In this document: piece by piece, positions 12,301 through 23,816 of the stretch
Layout of the letters: each line of letters starts with the position of its first letter
How positions within the stretch are numbered: the stretch's first letter is position 1
Source of the DNA: Gaeumannomyces sp. JS-464
Taxonomy: Eukaryota; Ascomycota; Sordariomycetes; Magnaporthales; Magnaporthaceae
Length of the DNA stretch: 64,000 nucleotides
Reading direction: 5' to 3'
NCBI GenBank assembly: GCA_002197995.1
Contig: NGZR01000006.1
Coordinates: forward strand, 1,911,001 to 1,975,000
Notes under the pieces: model-generated
What the model was told of the DNA's origin: nothing
What the model saw: only the letters and a program-made list of their open reading frames with translations
The model's database searches: none
Position numbers and translations under genes: made by a program

Positions 12301-13527
12301 CGGCCGATATGCCCGGACGCGTGCTTGGGCCGCCGGTCGTGGTATCAGGGACGGGCTTCTTCGAGTACTTTTTGCCGCTTATGGCCATCTTGGGAGACAT
12401 TATCGAGGTGCACCACCGCCGCCTGCACCCGCGCCTCGGCGGACTCGACGACTCTGGGGCCGTCGCCCTCATCGGCGAGCAACTGGCGGCCTGCGAGCGG
12501 AGCCTGGACCGCATGGCACTCGAAGCCGAGCAATCATCTTCGGCGACGACGGCGACGGCCGGCGCTGCGGAAGCACATCACCCGGTGCACCACGACTACG
12601 CGGCTACCTCTGCCGCTGCCGGGAGCGATGACGTCGGCGCTGGAAGGGTCGGTAGCATCACTATACCCCGCCATCCCCCGCCGCGATCGGTGGGACGCCC
12701 GGGCCGCATATCAAGGATTTAGTCACAGGCGGGGTGGCAGGGGCATCATCGTCGGCGCCCGCACACAACGGGAGCGGAAACGGGAACGGGCACAACAACG
12801 GCGGCAGCGCGGCAAGAGGAGGGGGCGCCGGGGCTGGCGGCAGTGGCGGAGCGGGAGGTCCCGGCCCCGTCGCGCCCGTGACGCCGTCGGCTGGGGCGGC
12901 CGTGGCAATGGCGAGGGCAGCGGGGGTAGCGGCAGTACGTCTCCTCTCCGGCGACGCTCGCATCCACACAAAACTCACAGCTGCGCCCGGCCCGCCTCGG
13001 CGCGCGACCGATCGAGGCTGCAACTCGTGTTGGCGTACAGCACGCACATCCTGCACGTCCTCCACGTGCTCCTCCACGGGAAATGGGACGCCATCTCGAT
13101 GCTGGACGACGACGACGACTGGATCACGTCGACGCGCTTCAACGACTGCGCGACGCACGCCATCTCGGCCTCGCAGGCCGTCAGCCGGATCCTGCGCCAC
13201 GACCCGGAGCTGACCTTCATGCCGTACCTCTTTGGCATCTACCTGCTGCACGGGTCCTTCATCCTGCTGCTGTTTGCGGACCGCATGCCGCAGCTCGGCG
13301 GGCCCAACCAGTCGGTCGAGCAGGCGTGCGAGACGATTGTGCGGGCGCACGAGGTCTGCGTCGTCACGCTCTCGACCGAGTTCCAGAAGAACTTTAGGAA
13401 GGTTCTCCGCAGCACTCTGTACAGCGTCAGGGGCTCAAGCCCGACCGAGTGGGAGGAGCACAAGGCGCGCCGGAGGGCGCTGAGCCTGTATCGTTGGACC
13501 CGCGGTGCCAAAGGCCTGGCCCTGTGA
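9395..13527 (+). CDS. Zn2Cys6 transcription factor, XlnR/XYR1 family
   Basis: Nuclear regulator. The zinc cluster is C43-x2-C46-x6-C53-x5-C59-x2-C62-x6-C69, followed by a basic KKRG segment as in XlnR. It is assembled from exon 1 (9395-9570), a 14-nt exon (9826-9839) and exon 3 (9999-11678); exon 4 starts at 11788. A long Gly/Ser/His-rich linker leads to the fungal-specific transcription factor domain. The C-terminal 170 residues (about 13021-13524) match the XlnR/XYR1 pattern closely: AYSTHILHVLH, a KWD plus Asp-run motif, FMPYLFGIYLLHGSF, ETIVRAHE and a final LYRWT...GLAL. The region 12650-13020 changes frame twice (frame of exon 4, then a Gly/Ala-rich frame, then the C-terminal frame). Introns such as 12652-12722 could explain the first change; I could not place the second. 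XlnR orthologues activate xylanase and cellulase genes, but the zinc cluster here differs much from theirs, so a paralogue is more likely. Starting ATG: first in frame before the cluster. Confidence 0.85.
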
Positions 13528-14268
13528 GGTTGCTGTTGGTGCGTGGCGTGGATAGGCCGTCAAGATGTAATGATGTATGTGTTTGGATAGTTGTTTCTTT
13601 TCTGCATTTACTGGCACTTTCTGGGTCGTGAGAGGCAAAATGGATCGGAAACGAGCGTCACGTATACCTCTAGGTAGTTAGTGTCTTTTGGCGCGACACC
13701 ATAGGGCATTCGATTTGCCAAACCGCTGTATATGCCAGCAATCCGCAGCAGCCGACGCGAAGCAGATAAACGACCCTAACAAAAAGATAACCATCAGTAT
13801 GCGTTGGCATTTGAGACAGGCTGAAGACAGCAAGGGCGGGGTGGCTGTTGCTTGTCTGTCCCCTAAGCGCCAGGACTCTCGGAGCTGAAGGCTTTGGTGT
13901 GTGCGGTCTTCAGCCGCAACGCGCCATGTCACCCCGGGCCAGGCAGGGGTCGGCGGTCTCGAAGCGATCTATTGACGCCCTGCGAGGCCGCATCGGGCCT
14001 AGTCGACCCAACCACGAGACTCGGGCGGCGCCGGGGCCGCACGAAGGAGGCACACTTTGGGAGACAGCCCTGTGCGACCACTGGATGGGCGGCTTAAAAC
14101 GATGGGCGCCCGTGTCGGCTGGGGCCGTCCCCCCTCCCCGCCGACACTCGCACACCACGATTACCTGGGTAATCACAGAGAACAGGAAACCTCGTCTTTT
14201 TTTTTCTCCCCCTCGACCTTCCTTTTGTGGGACAGCATTACTGGCCTGGGGAACACCAAGGCGGCGAC
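13528..14268. other. Intergenic region, possible 5' exon of the Gln-rich gene
   Basis: Holds the 3' flank of the XlnR-family gene and the upstream region of the glutamine-rich gene. A candidate intron runs from a GTAATC donor near 14169 to a GGGACAG acceptor at 14235, with a T/C-rich tract in between. This suggests that the downstream gene may have an upstream exon in 13926-14168, where frames are open, but no start could be chosen with confidence. Confidence 0.35.
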
Positions 14269-14343
14269 ATGACCACGATGGCGACCGCCCCCGGCGTCGT
14301 GTACCAGCAACAGCAACAGCAGCCGATGCTGCACACACAACAG

Positions 14344-14375
<32 letters not shown>

Positions 14376-14924
14376 ACAGTCACGAGTGCCATTGCCGCCG
14401 GTCGTCGACCCGCAACACAGCGGGATCCCGTTCGACAGCGGACACGGCCCGCTGCCGCACGTGCCGCCGCCGGCGTACAACGCGGTCGGGATGGCGGCAA
14501 CTCCCGGCACGCCGGCCCCGCCGCCGCAGTATGTGCACTCGCGGGCCGCGACGTATCCGGGCGGCGGCGGTGGTGGTGGCGCCGGCCAGCCCTTGGGGTT
14601 TCAGGAGAAGCAGTTTGCACCGGGCGCGGCGATGCAGGGGCAGCAGCAATATCAGCAACAGCCCCAGCCTCAAATGTTCGCGACGGCACAGCAGCCGCAA
14701 CAGCTACCGCAACAGCAGCAGACGTTTATGGTCGACGGCGTCACCTACATCGCGAACGGCGGGGCCCCGCAGCCACAACAGGTTCCTGTGCAGACATACC
14801 CCGGGGTTGTTGGAATGAACGCGGCTAGTGGAGGAGGATATATACAACAGCAGCCTGCGCAGGGTTTTGTTGTTGGGCCGCAGGCGCCGGGCCAGCTCCA
14901 GATGATGGTTGGCCAGCAGCAGCC

Positions 14925-14958
<34 letters not shown>

Positions 14959-16774
14959 ATGTTGCTACAGCAGCCGCCTTTGGCACAGCAGCAACAACAC
15001 CAACAGCAGCAGCAGCAGCAGCAGCAGCAGTTCGTCATGTCTAGCAACGGCTCCCTTGTGCAGGTGGTGCAGCAGGCACAGCTGCCCGCCGGGGCCAGGA
15101 TTGTCTCTCCGGACCGGCTTCCACCAGGGGCGGTGCGACAGTTCAGCCCCAGGTGGCAGCAGCAGCAGCAGCACTGCCGACGTCGCCCCCGCCGCCGTTT
15201 GACGCAAACCCGGCATCGCCGATCACGGCAAAGGACCCGGCCGCAGGCGTGCTCGGGTTCCCTCCCCACTCGCCTTACACCAAGCCCGCCACGCCGGCGA
15301 CCAGGTCGATGACATCGCCACCCGTTGCGCGACAGGCCGTCGCGTCCCCGATTTCTCAGCAGCAGCCTGCACCCGCCACCGTGATGCAAACACCCCAAGC
15401 TGCCGCCACCAGCCCGCAACAGCCCCTGATGATGATGCCGACGGCCATGCAGCCTACCATCGCGGCCCCACAGCAGATTCAGGGGCTGGCTATGCAGCAG
15501 CAACCGCAGCAGCAGCTACCAGTCGCCACTCAGCCCCAGATGCTGCACATGACCCTGTGGTGCAGTCCCCGGAGCAGCAGGCCGTCTGGGTCCAGCAGGG
15601 GCAGCAGATGGTTCTGATGCAGGTCCCGACTGCCATGGGTGCTGCTGGCGGCCAGGTGCTGCCCATCCAGCCCTCACAAGCGCCGGGCCTAGTCCCTGCT
15701 GCTCAGCCAGGTCAGCTACCCCAAGCAGCAGCCATACCGACGCTAATGGTGGACGCAAACGGCAACCTCGTCATGGTCCCCGCACCAACAGCCATGGACC
15801 CGACAGCAGCAGCAACAGCAACAGCAGGGCAGGAGAAGCAGCAGTTCTGGACCAAGGAGCGGGCCGAGAAGAGCAAGGCGACGGCCAAGAAGGCGCTCAA
15901 GCAGACCAAGAACGCGCTCGTCAAGACGAACGACTTCCTCGGCAAGGCCATCACACCCATCATGCCGCTGCTCGCCGTCACGGACCCGGAGATCGCGGCC
16001 GCGTGGCGCGCCAAGCAGCAGGTCGAGGCCGCCTACAAGGCGTCCGGGTCCGGCACCGACAAGGCCGCCGCGGGCGTCGCCGCCGTCCTGGGCGCCGCCG
16101 CGCTGCTGGGCGACGGCGGCGGGGACTTCAGCGGCGGGGATTTCGGCGGCGCGCGGCGGCGATGGCGGTGCGGGGCTGTTGGATCTGGGCGGGCTGCTGT
16201 CGCTTGGGGGAGACGACGGCTCGGCTCTTGCCGGTCTCGGTCTCGACGGCGGTGCTGGCTTTGGTGGGTTTGGTGGTGTTGGTGATGGCAGCGGCGACGG
16301 CGGCGCCCTGGACAACCTGGGCCCGCTGCTGTCGGCGCTGATGACGGCGTCGGCGCAGGCGACCACGCTCGCGGCCGGCGGGCCGGCGCAGGCGCAGGGC
16401 GAGCTGACCGCCGCGCAGGCCGAGGACCCGACCGACCCGGCATCGCTGGTCCTCCAGGCGCTGCTACAGGCCCAGGTCGCCATGGAGGCCGGCGCGACGG
16501 CGGCGGCTGCTGCTGAGCCGGCGCCGCAGCCTGTCGCGCAGGGTGTCGCAGGGCAGCAGCAGCAGCAGCCGCAGCAGCAGCCGGCGGCGATGGAGGCTCT
16601 GTTGCAGGCTTTCATGGAGCAGGCTGCGGAGCTTCAAAAGGTCCAGCAGCAGCTCCAAGAGCAGCAGCAGCAGCAGTTTCAGCAACAGCTTCAGCAGCAA
16701 CTCCAGCAGCAGCAGCAACAGCTTCAGGAGCTGCAACAACAGCAGCAGCAGCAACAACAACAACAACAACAACA

Positions 16775-16826
<52 letters not shown>

Positions 16827-17979
16827 CAACAGCAGCAGCAACAGCAGCAACAGCAACAACAGCAGCAACAGCAGCAACAACCGCAACCCGCGTCGAACCC
16901 CCCTACGCAACAGACCCAACCAGCACCCGCTCCGACTCCCGCCACGGCTCCCGCCCAAGGAGCCCCACCCCCAGCCAACAGCGCCAACCACCACCCAACC
17001 ATCTTCCATCCCCGCTAACACCGCCCTCTCCACGATAACCTGGACCACCCGCCCCTCCCAACCTACGGCCTCGCCTCCATCCTCCTCCCGCCTGGCCCCC
17101 TCGCCGAGACAGACCACCACATCCTCTCGGTCCCCCTGCCCACCCTCGGCCCGCACGCCACGCTCGAGCTCGACCTCCTGCACACCCCGCGCCAACGCCG
17201 CGACCGTATCTCCAAGCTCGCGCGCCTCCTCCCCGACGGCCCCTCGGCCGACCCGGCCAACCTCCCCATCCTCCTCCCTCTGGCCCTCCGCCCGGACATC
17301 TGCCCCGACGGCTCCCCCGCCGACGAGTCCGTCGCCCTCGCCGTCGGCCTGCCCGCCGAGCCCGGCTCGGCCACGCCCATGGCGACCTACAAGCTCCTCC
17401 TGACCTCTCCCTCCCGCGCCTCCTCCCTCCTCCTCGGCGCCTTCGTGCCCCGCCCCAACCTCGCCCGGCCGCGCCGCCGTCGAGGCCGTGGCGCAATCCT
17501 TCCGCTGGCTCCCTCCAACCGCTGCCAGCGCCAGCGCCAGCATCGGCACCCGCCAGGACAAGACGGCCGAGCTGGCCGACACCCGCTGGCACCACTACCA
17601 CGCCTACTCCTCCCCCGGCGCCTACGCGTCCGGCAGCTTCCGCGAGACGCGCGATCTGTCCTTCTCGACTGACGCCTCCTCCTCCTCCACTTCCACCTTC
17701 GCCTACGACCGCACCTTCGCCGCGTCCGTGTCCACCTTCGACTCGTGCGGCGGCACCACGTCCGACATGACGAGCCTGTACGACCCGGACCACACCAGGG
17801 GCGAGTTCCGGCTGTTTGCGTGCCGCGGGGTCAACAACGGCGAGGGCGCGGACGGGGGCGTCACGGAGCAGCTGGTCCTGGCCGAGGACGGGAGCCTCGA
17901 CGTCAAGGTCTGGGGCGTCCAGAGGCTGGCGCCGGACGTCATGGTGATTGGGGGCAAGAAGTATTTGAAGCAGTCATAG
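14269..17979 (+). CDS. Glutamine-rich protein of unknown function, frame-disrupted
   Basis: The ATG at 14269 opens a chain of coding-like segments rich in polyglutamine. In order: Gln/Pro/Ala-rich N-terminal half (14269-15560); a conserved-looking charged helical block at about 15836-16045 (FWTKERAEKSKATAKKALK and following); a Gly/Asp-rich part; an uninterrupted run of 49 Gln (16734-16880); and a folded-looking C-terminal part (17040-17979) ending in VIGGKKYLKQS. The segments lie in different frames: breaks near 15150, 15555, 16160 and 17465, plus a TAA at 17016 followed by coding in the same frame. Each break at 15150, 15555 and 17465 is mended by a single base, and no introns fit, so sequence error is likelier than decay. 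The N terminus may lie upstream beyond an intron. I do not recognise the family; low-complexity Gln tracts are common in fungal regulators and RNA-binding proteins, but no such domain is seen. Confidence 0.6.
14335..14382 (+). repeat. CAG/CAA tract (polyGln) in the Gln-rich gene
   Basis: Near-pure CAG repeat with CAA interruptions, coding for about 15 consecutive Gln near the protein N terminus. Similar tracts lie at about 14920-14958 and 15001-15030 of the same gene. Mixed CAG/CAA use suggests that the amino acid run itself is maintained. Confidence 0.8.
16734..16880 (+). repeat. Long CAG/CAA tract coding for 49 Gln
   Basis: 147 bp of CAG and CAA codons in frame, preceded by shorter Gln-rich heptad-like stretches with Leu and Phe (16620-16733). 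This is the longest low-complexity coding tract in the window. Antisense reading gives long poly-Leu or poly-Cys frames, which are artefacts. Confidence 0.9.
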
Positions 17980-19055
17980 GGGCACCCCCAATGTGTACCA
18001 TGTATCGTTTCTTTGGATGCAGTTAGCAAGCAGTCTTTTTGTCTTTGATTCAGTAAGAGCTTACGGTACTTATGCCTACAATATCTTTGCGGGTATAGAA
18101 ACCCTTTCTCGACTAAACTCGGGTCTGCAGCCAAACATGACAAACGCCAGATATGACCAAATCCTCGACGTCTTGACTACAAGCAGACGAGTCTTGCTTC
18201 TTCGTGGACCCTCACCGAGGTGTATGCAAACTATGGCTACCATGCAAGGGGCAAAGACATAAATATCGAGAATATAAATAATTCTTAGAACAGGACCCTA
18301 GTTTTCCTTCGGCTACAGCCAAGCGAACGGCGAGACAAGTCCGTAGTAGTGATAGTAAGTGAATGGTTTACCTCGTACCAAATAAGTAGTAGAGTAGTTG
18401 TAGTGGTAGCAGCAATAGCAGAGGCCGGTCGTCAAGAGCTAAACAAAACAAAAACAAAAAAAAAAAAAAAAAAAAAAAGGTTCAAACAAAAGAGTCAAAT
18501 AGGCCCCCAAAAAACCATCAGAGGTAATACACCCTGTCTGTGCCAGGTCTCGGATTGGAAGTTTCAGAAACGGGGTGCCATTATGAAGAGAAACAGACCA
18601 CGTGCTGGTATATGGGTATGAAAGGAAAAGAAAACATGAAAACAAAAACAAAGCCCGCACGCTAGGCTGAAGGCTATAGGCAGGGCTTGATAATGCTTGC
18701 TTGGCAGGCAGAAAAGAAGAGAACTTTGTAATGCAGATGTATAGAAGGAGAAACAGGAACCGAAAGAGGCGTAGATCAGACATGTCGGCATCCATAAATC
18801 AGTGGCGAAAATGAAAGAAAAATATGCAAGGAAACGGAGTAGAAGGGCAAAGAGGGTGAAAAGAGGAGGGGATGACATTTGGAAAGAAAGGGAAAAAAAG
18901 AAAGAAAAAAAAGAAAGACCCAGCCCAGCCCCCAATCAACAATTAAACCACCCAATTTTAAGCCGTCTGAGAACGAGCACCCTTTGCTGTATGGCACTCT
19001 AGGTCTCAAGCAGTAACAAAAATCAACCACACAAACAAAGCTCCCGGCGACACTT
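17980..19055. other. Convergent intergenic region with A-rich tracts
   Basis: The shared 3' region of two convergent genes (Gln-rich on plus, kelch on minus). It is AT-richer than its surroundings, with a 23-base A run at 18456-18478 and further purine-rich tracts at 18880-18920. No coding signal was seen. Confidence 0.5.
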
Positions 19056-22000
19056 TTATGCGTTGTCAAGCCTCTTTCTCCAGTCAGCCAGGGACTCGCT
19101 CAGGCCATTGTCGTCCTTCTCTCCCTTCCTGCCGGGCGTTGTGGTCGACGCGGGCGTCGTCGCCTCAAAGTCGAACGTATTGCTGAGCCGGTAGTTCTTG
19201 TTGGTCGCCTCCCAGTGCGTGCGCAGGGTCTCGAGTTCGTTGGCCAGGCTGTCGAGAGCCGCGCTGTTGCGCTCCTCGAGATTGCCACCGTACTCGCTCG
19301 TCGTCTCGACGCTGTCGCTGCGCGCCCGGCCCACACCCGAAAGGCCCGACGTCACAGCTGCACCAACGCCCGCGGCAGCGGCGGCGGCGGCCACAGCTCC
19401 GGCTTTCCATTGGTGGTTGGGGCGGCACCCGTGGTGGCCGAGGCGCCGGCGCTGCTGTTCGAGTCGCGGAACTGGTCCGAGCCCATGCTGGCCACCTGCC
19501 TGCTACGCCGGCGGTAGTTGTCCACCGACGTCTCGACCTGGTCGAGCAGCAGGCTGACCTTCTCCTCCGCGTCCTGCGCCCGCTCCTGCAGCAACGCGTT
19601 CTCGCGTTGAAGCTGCTCGAGGTCCTTCTTGCTCGTGTTGACGCGCTGCGAAGCTTCCTCGCTGTGCTTAACGGCGCTATCGCGCTCGCGCTTCGCCGTG
19701 TCCAGCTCCTTGCGCACAGCCTGCATCTGCTTCTCAAGCTGCGTCGTCGCCGTCATCATTTCCGACTGCAGCGTCTCGATCTTCTTGGTCAGCGACGCCT
19801 TTTCCGACTCCCAGTCAGATGGCGCCCCGGTGGCCTTGTCCTCAAGCTCAATCACCTCGTTCTTGAGCCGCGAGTTCTCGTTCTTATATCTCGCAAGCTC
19901 CTCCTTGAGTTTCTTGAGCATCTTTTCGGTGCCCTTGACGAGTGCACCGCCGACTGGTAGTCGTTCTCCAGCTGGCTAAGCTTTTCGCGGTAGGAGTTCT
20001 CGGATGCTTGCGCCTGCGCCATGAACGCTTGCCTGTTTTTCTCGTGTGCCGTTTGGGTCGACTCGAGTTGCTGCTCCAGTTCACGAACCCGCGCCGAAAG
20101 CTTCAGGAGAGTCCCCACGTGGGCTACCGCGTGGATCTCACTCCTGTCGGGCTGATGCCTCGCTCGCGAGAATGCTCTTTAGGGTGTTGTGCTGCCACCA
20201 TGACGGCGTTGCTCTCCAGCTGTTGCTTGGGCCAGCTGGTTCTTCAGATCCGAGGCCGAGGCCTGCAGGTCTGCGTGTCCCTGAGCGCAGCCTGGAGCTG
20301 TTTTCTGATGGTAACACCCTCGCGACTGGCTTGCTCCTGGTATGCCTCCAGGCCCGCGATGCGCTCCTCGGCACTCCGCAGCTTGTCCGAGGCCGCGTCG
20401 GCCTGCTGCTGGTATTTCCTCGCCAGGGCGTTCGCGGCATTGAGCTGGCCCTGGAGAGCAGTGACGCGCTCCGAGTCGGCCTTGGCATCCTTGCCGATCG
20501 ACCGGGCGGCGATCTGATCGAACCCACCCATCAACGCCTGCTTGTGCATCTTGGCCTCCTTTGCGTGGCTCTCCGCTATCTGCTCGGCATCCTGGAGTTT
20601 GCGCGTGACCGACTCGAGCTCGGCTACCGACGCGTCGTGCTCGGCCTTGAGTGCCATCAGCTTAGCCTCTATCGCCTCGCGCTGCTCTCGCTCCTCCTGG
20701 ATCCTGCGCTCCAGCAGCTCCTTGGTCTCGTTGGAAGACACAAGTGCCTCGCGCAGTGAAGCAATCACGGTGCTGTGCTCCTCTGACGAGCGGAAATCTC
20801 CTTGTACTTGGCCTCGAACTCGTTCTTCTCGACACGCAACATCTCGGATTGGGCTACGGCCTCTGCTGCCACGATCGACTGTTCTCGGGCCTCACGCTGG
20901 AGCATGTGTAGCTCCGCGCGGAGGCTCTCGGTCTCGAGCGAGTTCTGCTGCTTGTACGTCTCCAGGGCCGACATGCGCTTTTGCGCTGCGTTCGTCGTCT
21001 CGTCAGCGAGCTTCCGGGCCCGCTTCTCGGCTTCGATTTCGGATGACAGGCGCTCGACCTGGCTCTGGAGGTCTCGCTGAGTGTTCAGGGCGCGGCGAGC
21101 TTCCGGCTCATCTCGCTACTCCTGTCCTCTACGTCCCTCGCCATGTCCATCTGCGGCGTGCTCGACGTGCTACCTCCGCGCGCCCGCAAGCTTGGCCTTG
21201 GCGTACACTGCCTCCTGGATGGCCACATCCTCTGCCTCTCCGCTTCGGCGATTTGCTTGGCTGCCAAGACCGCCTGCTTGTCAACCGAGGCTTGCACGCT
21301 AGCAAGCTCCTGGCGCATTGCCAGGAGGGCCTCTATCAGCGGCTTGTCCTCGTCGTCGAAAGTCTCGGCGGCTCGGCCTTCCAGGACTGGGCTTAGTGTG
21401 GCATTGGGGTGTAGCCTGCTTTCCTTGCCAACTCGAGCTCCGATGCGTACCACGCGTTCCTGCTCCTTGCCATGTCCAGCTCCTTGAGGAGCGCAACCGT
21501 TTGCGAGTTCCGGCCGGATGACCTGCGCGACAGAGGGTTGCTATTCTGCCGCGTAGGTGGAGGCGGCGATGCCGGCCGCGGGGCCGCGACCGTCTTCAGT
21601 GCAGGCTCAGTTGAGCTATCAACGGACCCTTGCGCGCGGGTGGAGCGCGTAGTCTTCGGCTTTGGAGCCTCAGCGACGGGCTCGGGCTTCGGTGCAGCCT
21701 TGGTTGGAGTGCGTCTTCCGTTGGTTGTCGCTTCGGCTGCCTTGACCTCGGGTATCGCGGGATTTTGGATGGGAGTGACGGGGGAGACTACAATCTCGGC
21801 TCGTTCGACGGACGTATTGCGCGAAGGACGAGACGAAGAGACTGAGGTATTGACTGTCGGCCTTGGGGGCTGACCTTGAGGAGGCGGGCCAGCGGGAGGT
21901 GAAGCGCCTGCGGCGCGGGGGAGCTTGGATTGATTTGGCGGCCCCTGCGAGTTGGCCATGTCGCTCCTCATGTCGTTGGCAGGACTGCTGACCCCTGCTT

Positions 22001-23816
22001 CCCGTGCTGCCATCATTTTCCTGCCCTCGGGGCCATTGGACCCCTCCCGCAGTGGAAGCCCTCGATTGGCGGCCTGCATGCTGGCCTCGTTTGCGTTACT
22101 AGCGCTTCGTTGCCTTGACTGCGAGCCATTGCGCGACTGCGATGCGGAATCGTTGGGCGGGTATCTGATCTTGGTGGTGTCCAGCATGTAAACGAGGCCA
22201 AGATCGTTTACGGCCGTTGCTGCTGAGCTAGGCTCGCCGCCGACGACGACGACCGCCTTGCCGACGGTTGTCATACTGTGTCCAGACCGCGGGGAAGGGA
22301 GACGGTCCCATGTTCTGAAATGTGTACCAGCGGCGCGACGTGATGCGGAACGCGGCGAGATCCCCCAAGTCAGACCCTTCTTCTGTCCGGCCACCGAAAA
22401 TGTACATGACGTCGTCGACGAGCGCAGCTGCGTGTCCTTCTCTCGGAATCGGGATGTAGCCTATGCAGTCAAGCATCGTCCAAGAGTTTGTCTGAGAATC
22501 GTAGCACCAGACGTCGTTGAACCACTGGAACCCGTTGGTGCCTCCAAACCTGCGCCGTAGTCTGCATTAGTCGCTGCAAACTCTATCAAGACGGGGCGCA
22601 GAGTGCGATAGAGTGGTGCGCTAGACTTACAGGTACATCTTGTCATTGTAGGTGATCACTGTATGGTTGGTCCTTGCCGGGGGCACCTTTCCAACGGGCG
22701 GCCCGCCGCTGTCGCTGTTGGACAGCAACATTTCCCACTTGTTGTTGGGCATCTGGAGCTGGTTCAGGTCGAAAGCGGAGAGGTCATTCATGAAGTAGCC
22801 CTCGACCTGCCCACCGAATATGTAGATCTTGGAGCCGATGATGTTGAGCGAATGACCGTATCGGCCGGAGGGTCGCGGGCCTGCTGGCAAAGATCTGGAC
22901 CATTGTCTCGTGGCTGCCGAGTGTTATCGCGTTAGCGGATGGAGCGCCATGATTGACCGGGGCAGAAGAACTGTGCATCAGGGGGGCGGAAATGGCGAGC
23001 CGTGCCGAAAGAACTTACAGGTATTAAGGAGATACAGGGTCTCGTCCAGGACGTCGGTCTCGTCGATCTTGGTGTCTCCGCCATAGACAATGAAGGCATT
23101 GCCAACCAACAGACTCGCATGCCCTACCCTGGGGCCGGGGCCTCGGCGGTGGTGGCCAGTGGGTAGCAGGCCAGGTTACCACCGGCCTCAATCATCCACA
23201 GGTCGCCCTTGACGGTCGCGCTGTTGATCAAACCGCCCATGACGTAGATGTCGCCCTCCTTGGAGGACGTCGAATTGACGGCGGCGCCATAGCGGGGGAA
23301 CGGGCTCGGGTGCGACGAGGTGTATGTCAACCTCCGCTGGGTCCAGGGGTAGAGGTTCGCGTTGGGGCTCGACATTTGCACTTGGGCAGGCGGCTGTACT
23401 GCTCCTCCGTTGCGGAACTGCGATGTGTCGCGATGCGAACGTCAATGTCATGGATCATCCAGCGTCGTGGCTGTTCGCACCGACAGGACGGCTAGGAGAA
23501 AGGAGTGGCGCTGGCTTGCTTGCGCTTGCAAACTTACTGGCAGATCGCTAGGCTGCTGGTCGAGCCCAGCCTGAACCGGCGGCCCCTGTGGTGGTCGCCT
23601 GGCGCCGTACCCGCCCTGGTCTGGGCTCCCCATGCTGCCATCGTTGTCTATCGAGTTCAGGCTGCCGGTCGGCGTCGACCTTTGCAGCGAGCTCTTCTCG
23701 TCGCGGGCGACTCTGGCGGCGGCGCTCTGGATGGAGCTCTGAGACGATTGCGGCGGACCATCGCGGCTCGACAGGGACCGATCCTGGTTCTTCTTGGACT
23801 TGAACAAAAACGACAT
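19056..23816 (-). CDS. tea1: Kelch-repeat cell polarity protein (Tea1 type)
   Basis: Cell-end marker expected at growing hyphal tips, delivered on microtubules. Exon 1 is 23816-23538 (start ATG, basic N terminus, phase 0 donor GTAAGT). Exons 2-4 begin at 23417, 22913 and 22549; introns are 23418-23537, 22914-23018 and 22550-22630. Six kelch blades can be read by their di-Gly motifs: YVMGGL, VYGGD, YIFGGQ, FGGTNG, YIFGGR and VVVGGE. A Ser/Pro/Gln-rich linker follows (about 22200-21550), then a long coiled coil rich in Glu, Ala, Gln and Lys, ending in SLADWRKRL and a stop at 19056. The order of domains and C-terminal tail fit fungal Tea1/KelA. The frame is broken by single-base differences at about 23130, 22305, 21400, 21096, 20785 and 20260, with a compensating pair near 21240 and 21180. 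The protein is readable across all of them, so I treat the gene as functional with sequence errors. Confidence 0.85.

Noticed and set aside
12661..13350. 229-codon minus-strand frame opposite the XlnR-family C terminus.
   Set aside because: Shadow of the high-GC coding strand; the plus strand carries the conserved XlnR motifs.
14238..17582. Long antisense frames reading poly-Leu or poly-Cys.
   Set aside because: They are mirror images of the CAG/CAA tracts of the Gln-rich gene.
14269..17979. Calling the Gln-rich gene a pseudogene.
   Set aside because: Most breaks are mended by one base, the segments stay coding-like, and the same type of break occurs in the essential eS27 gene, so sequence error is the simpler reading.
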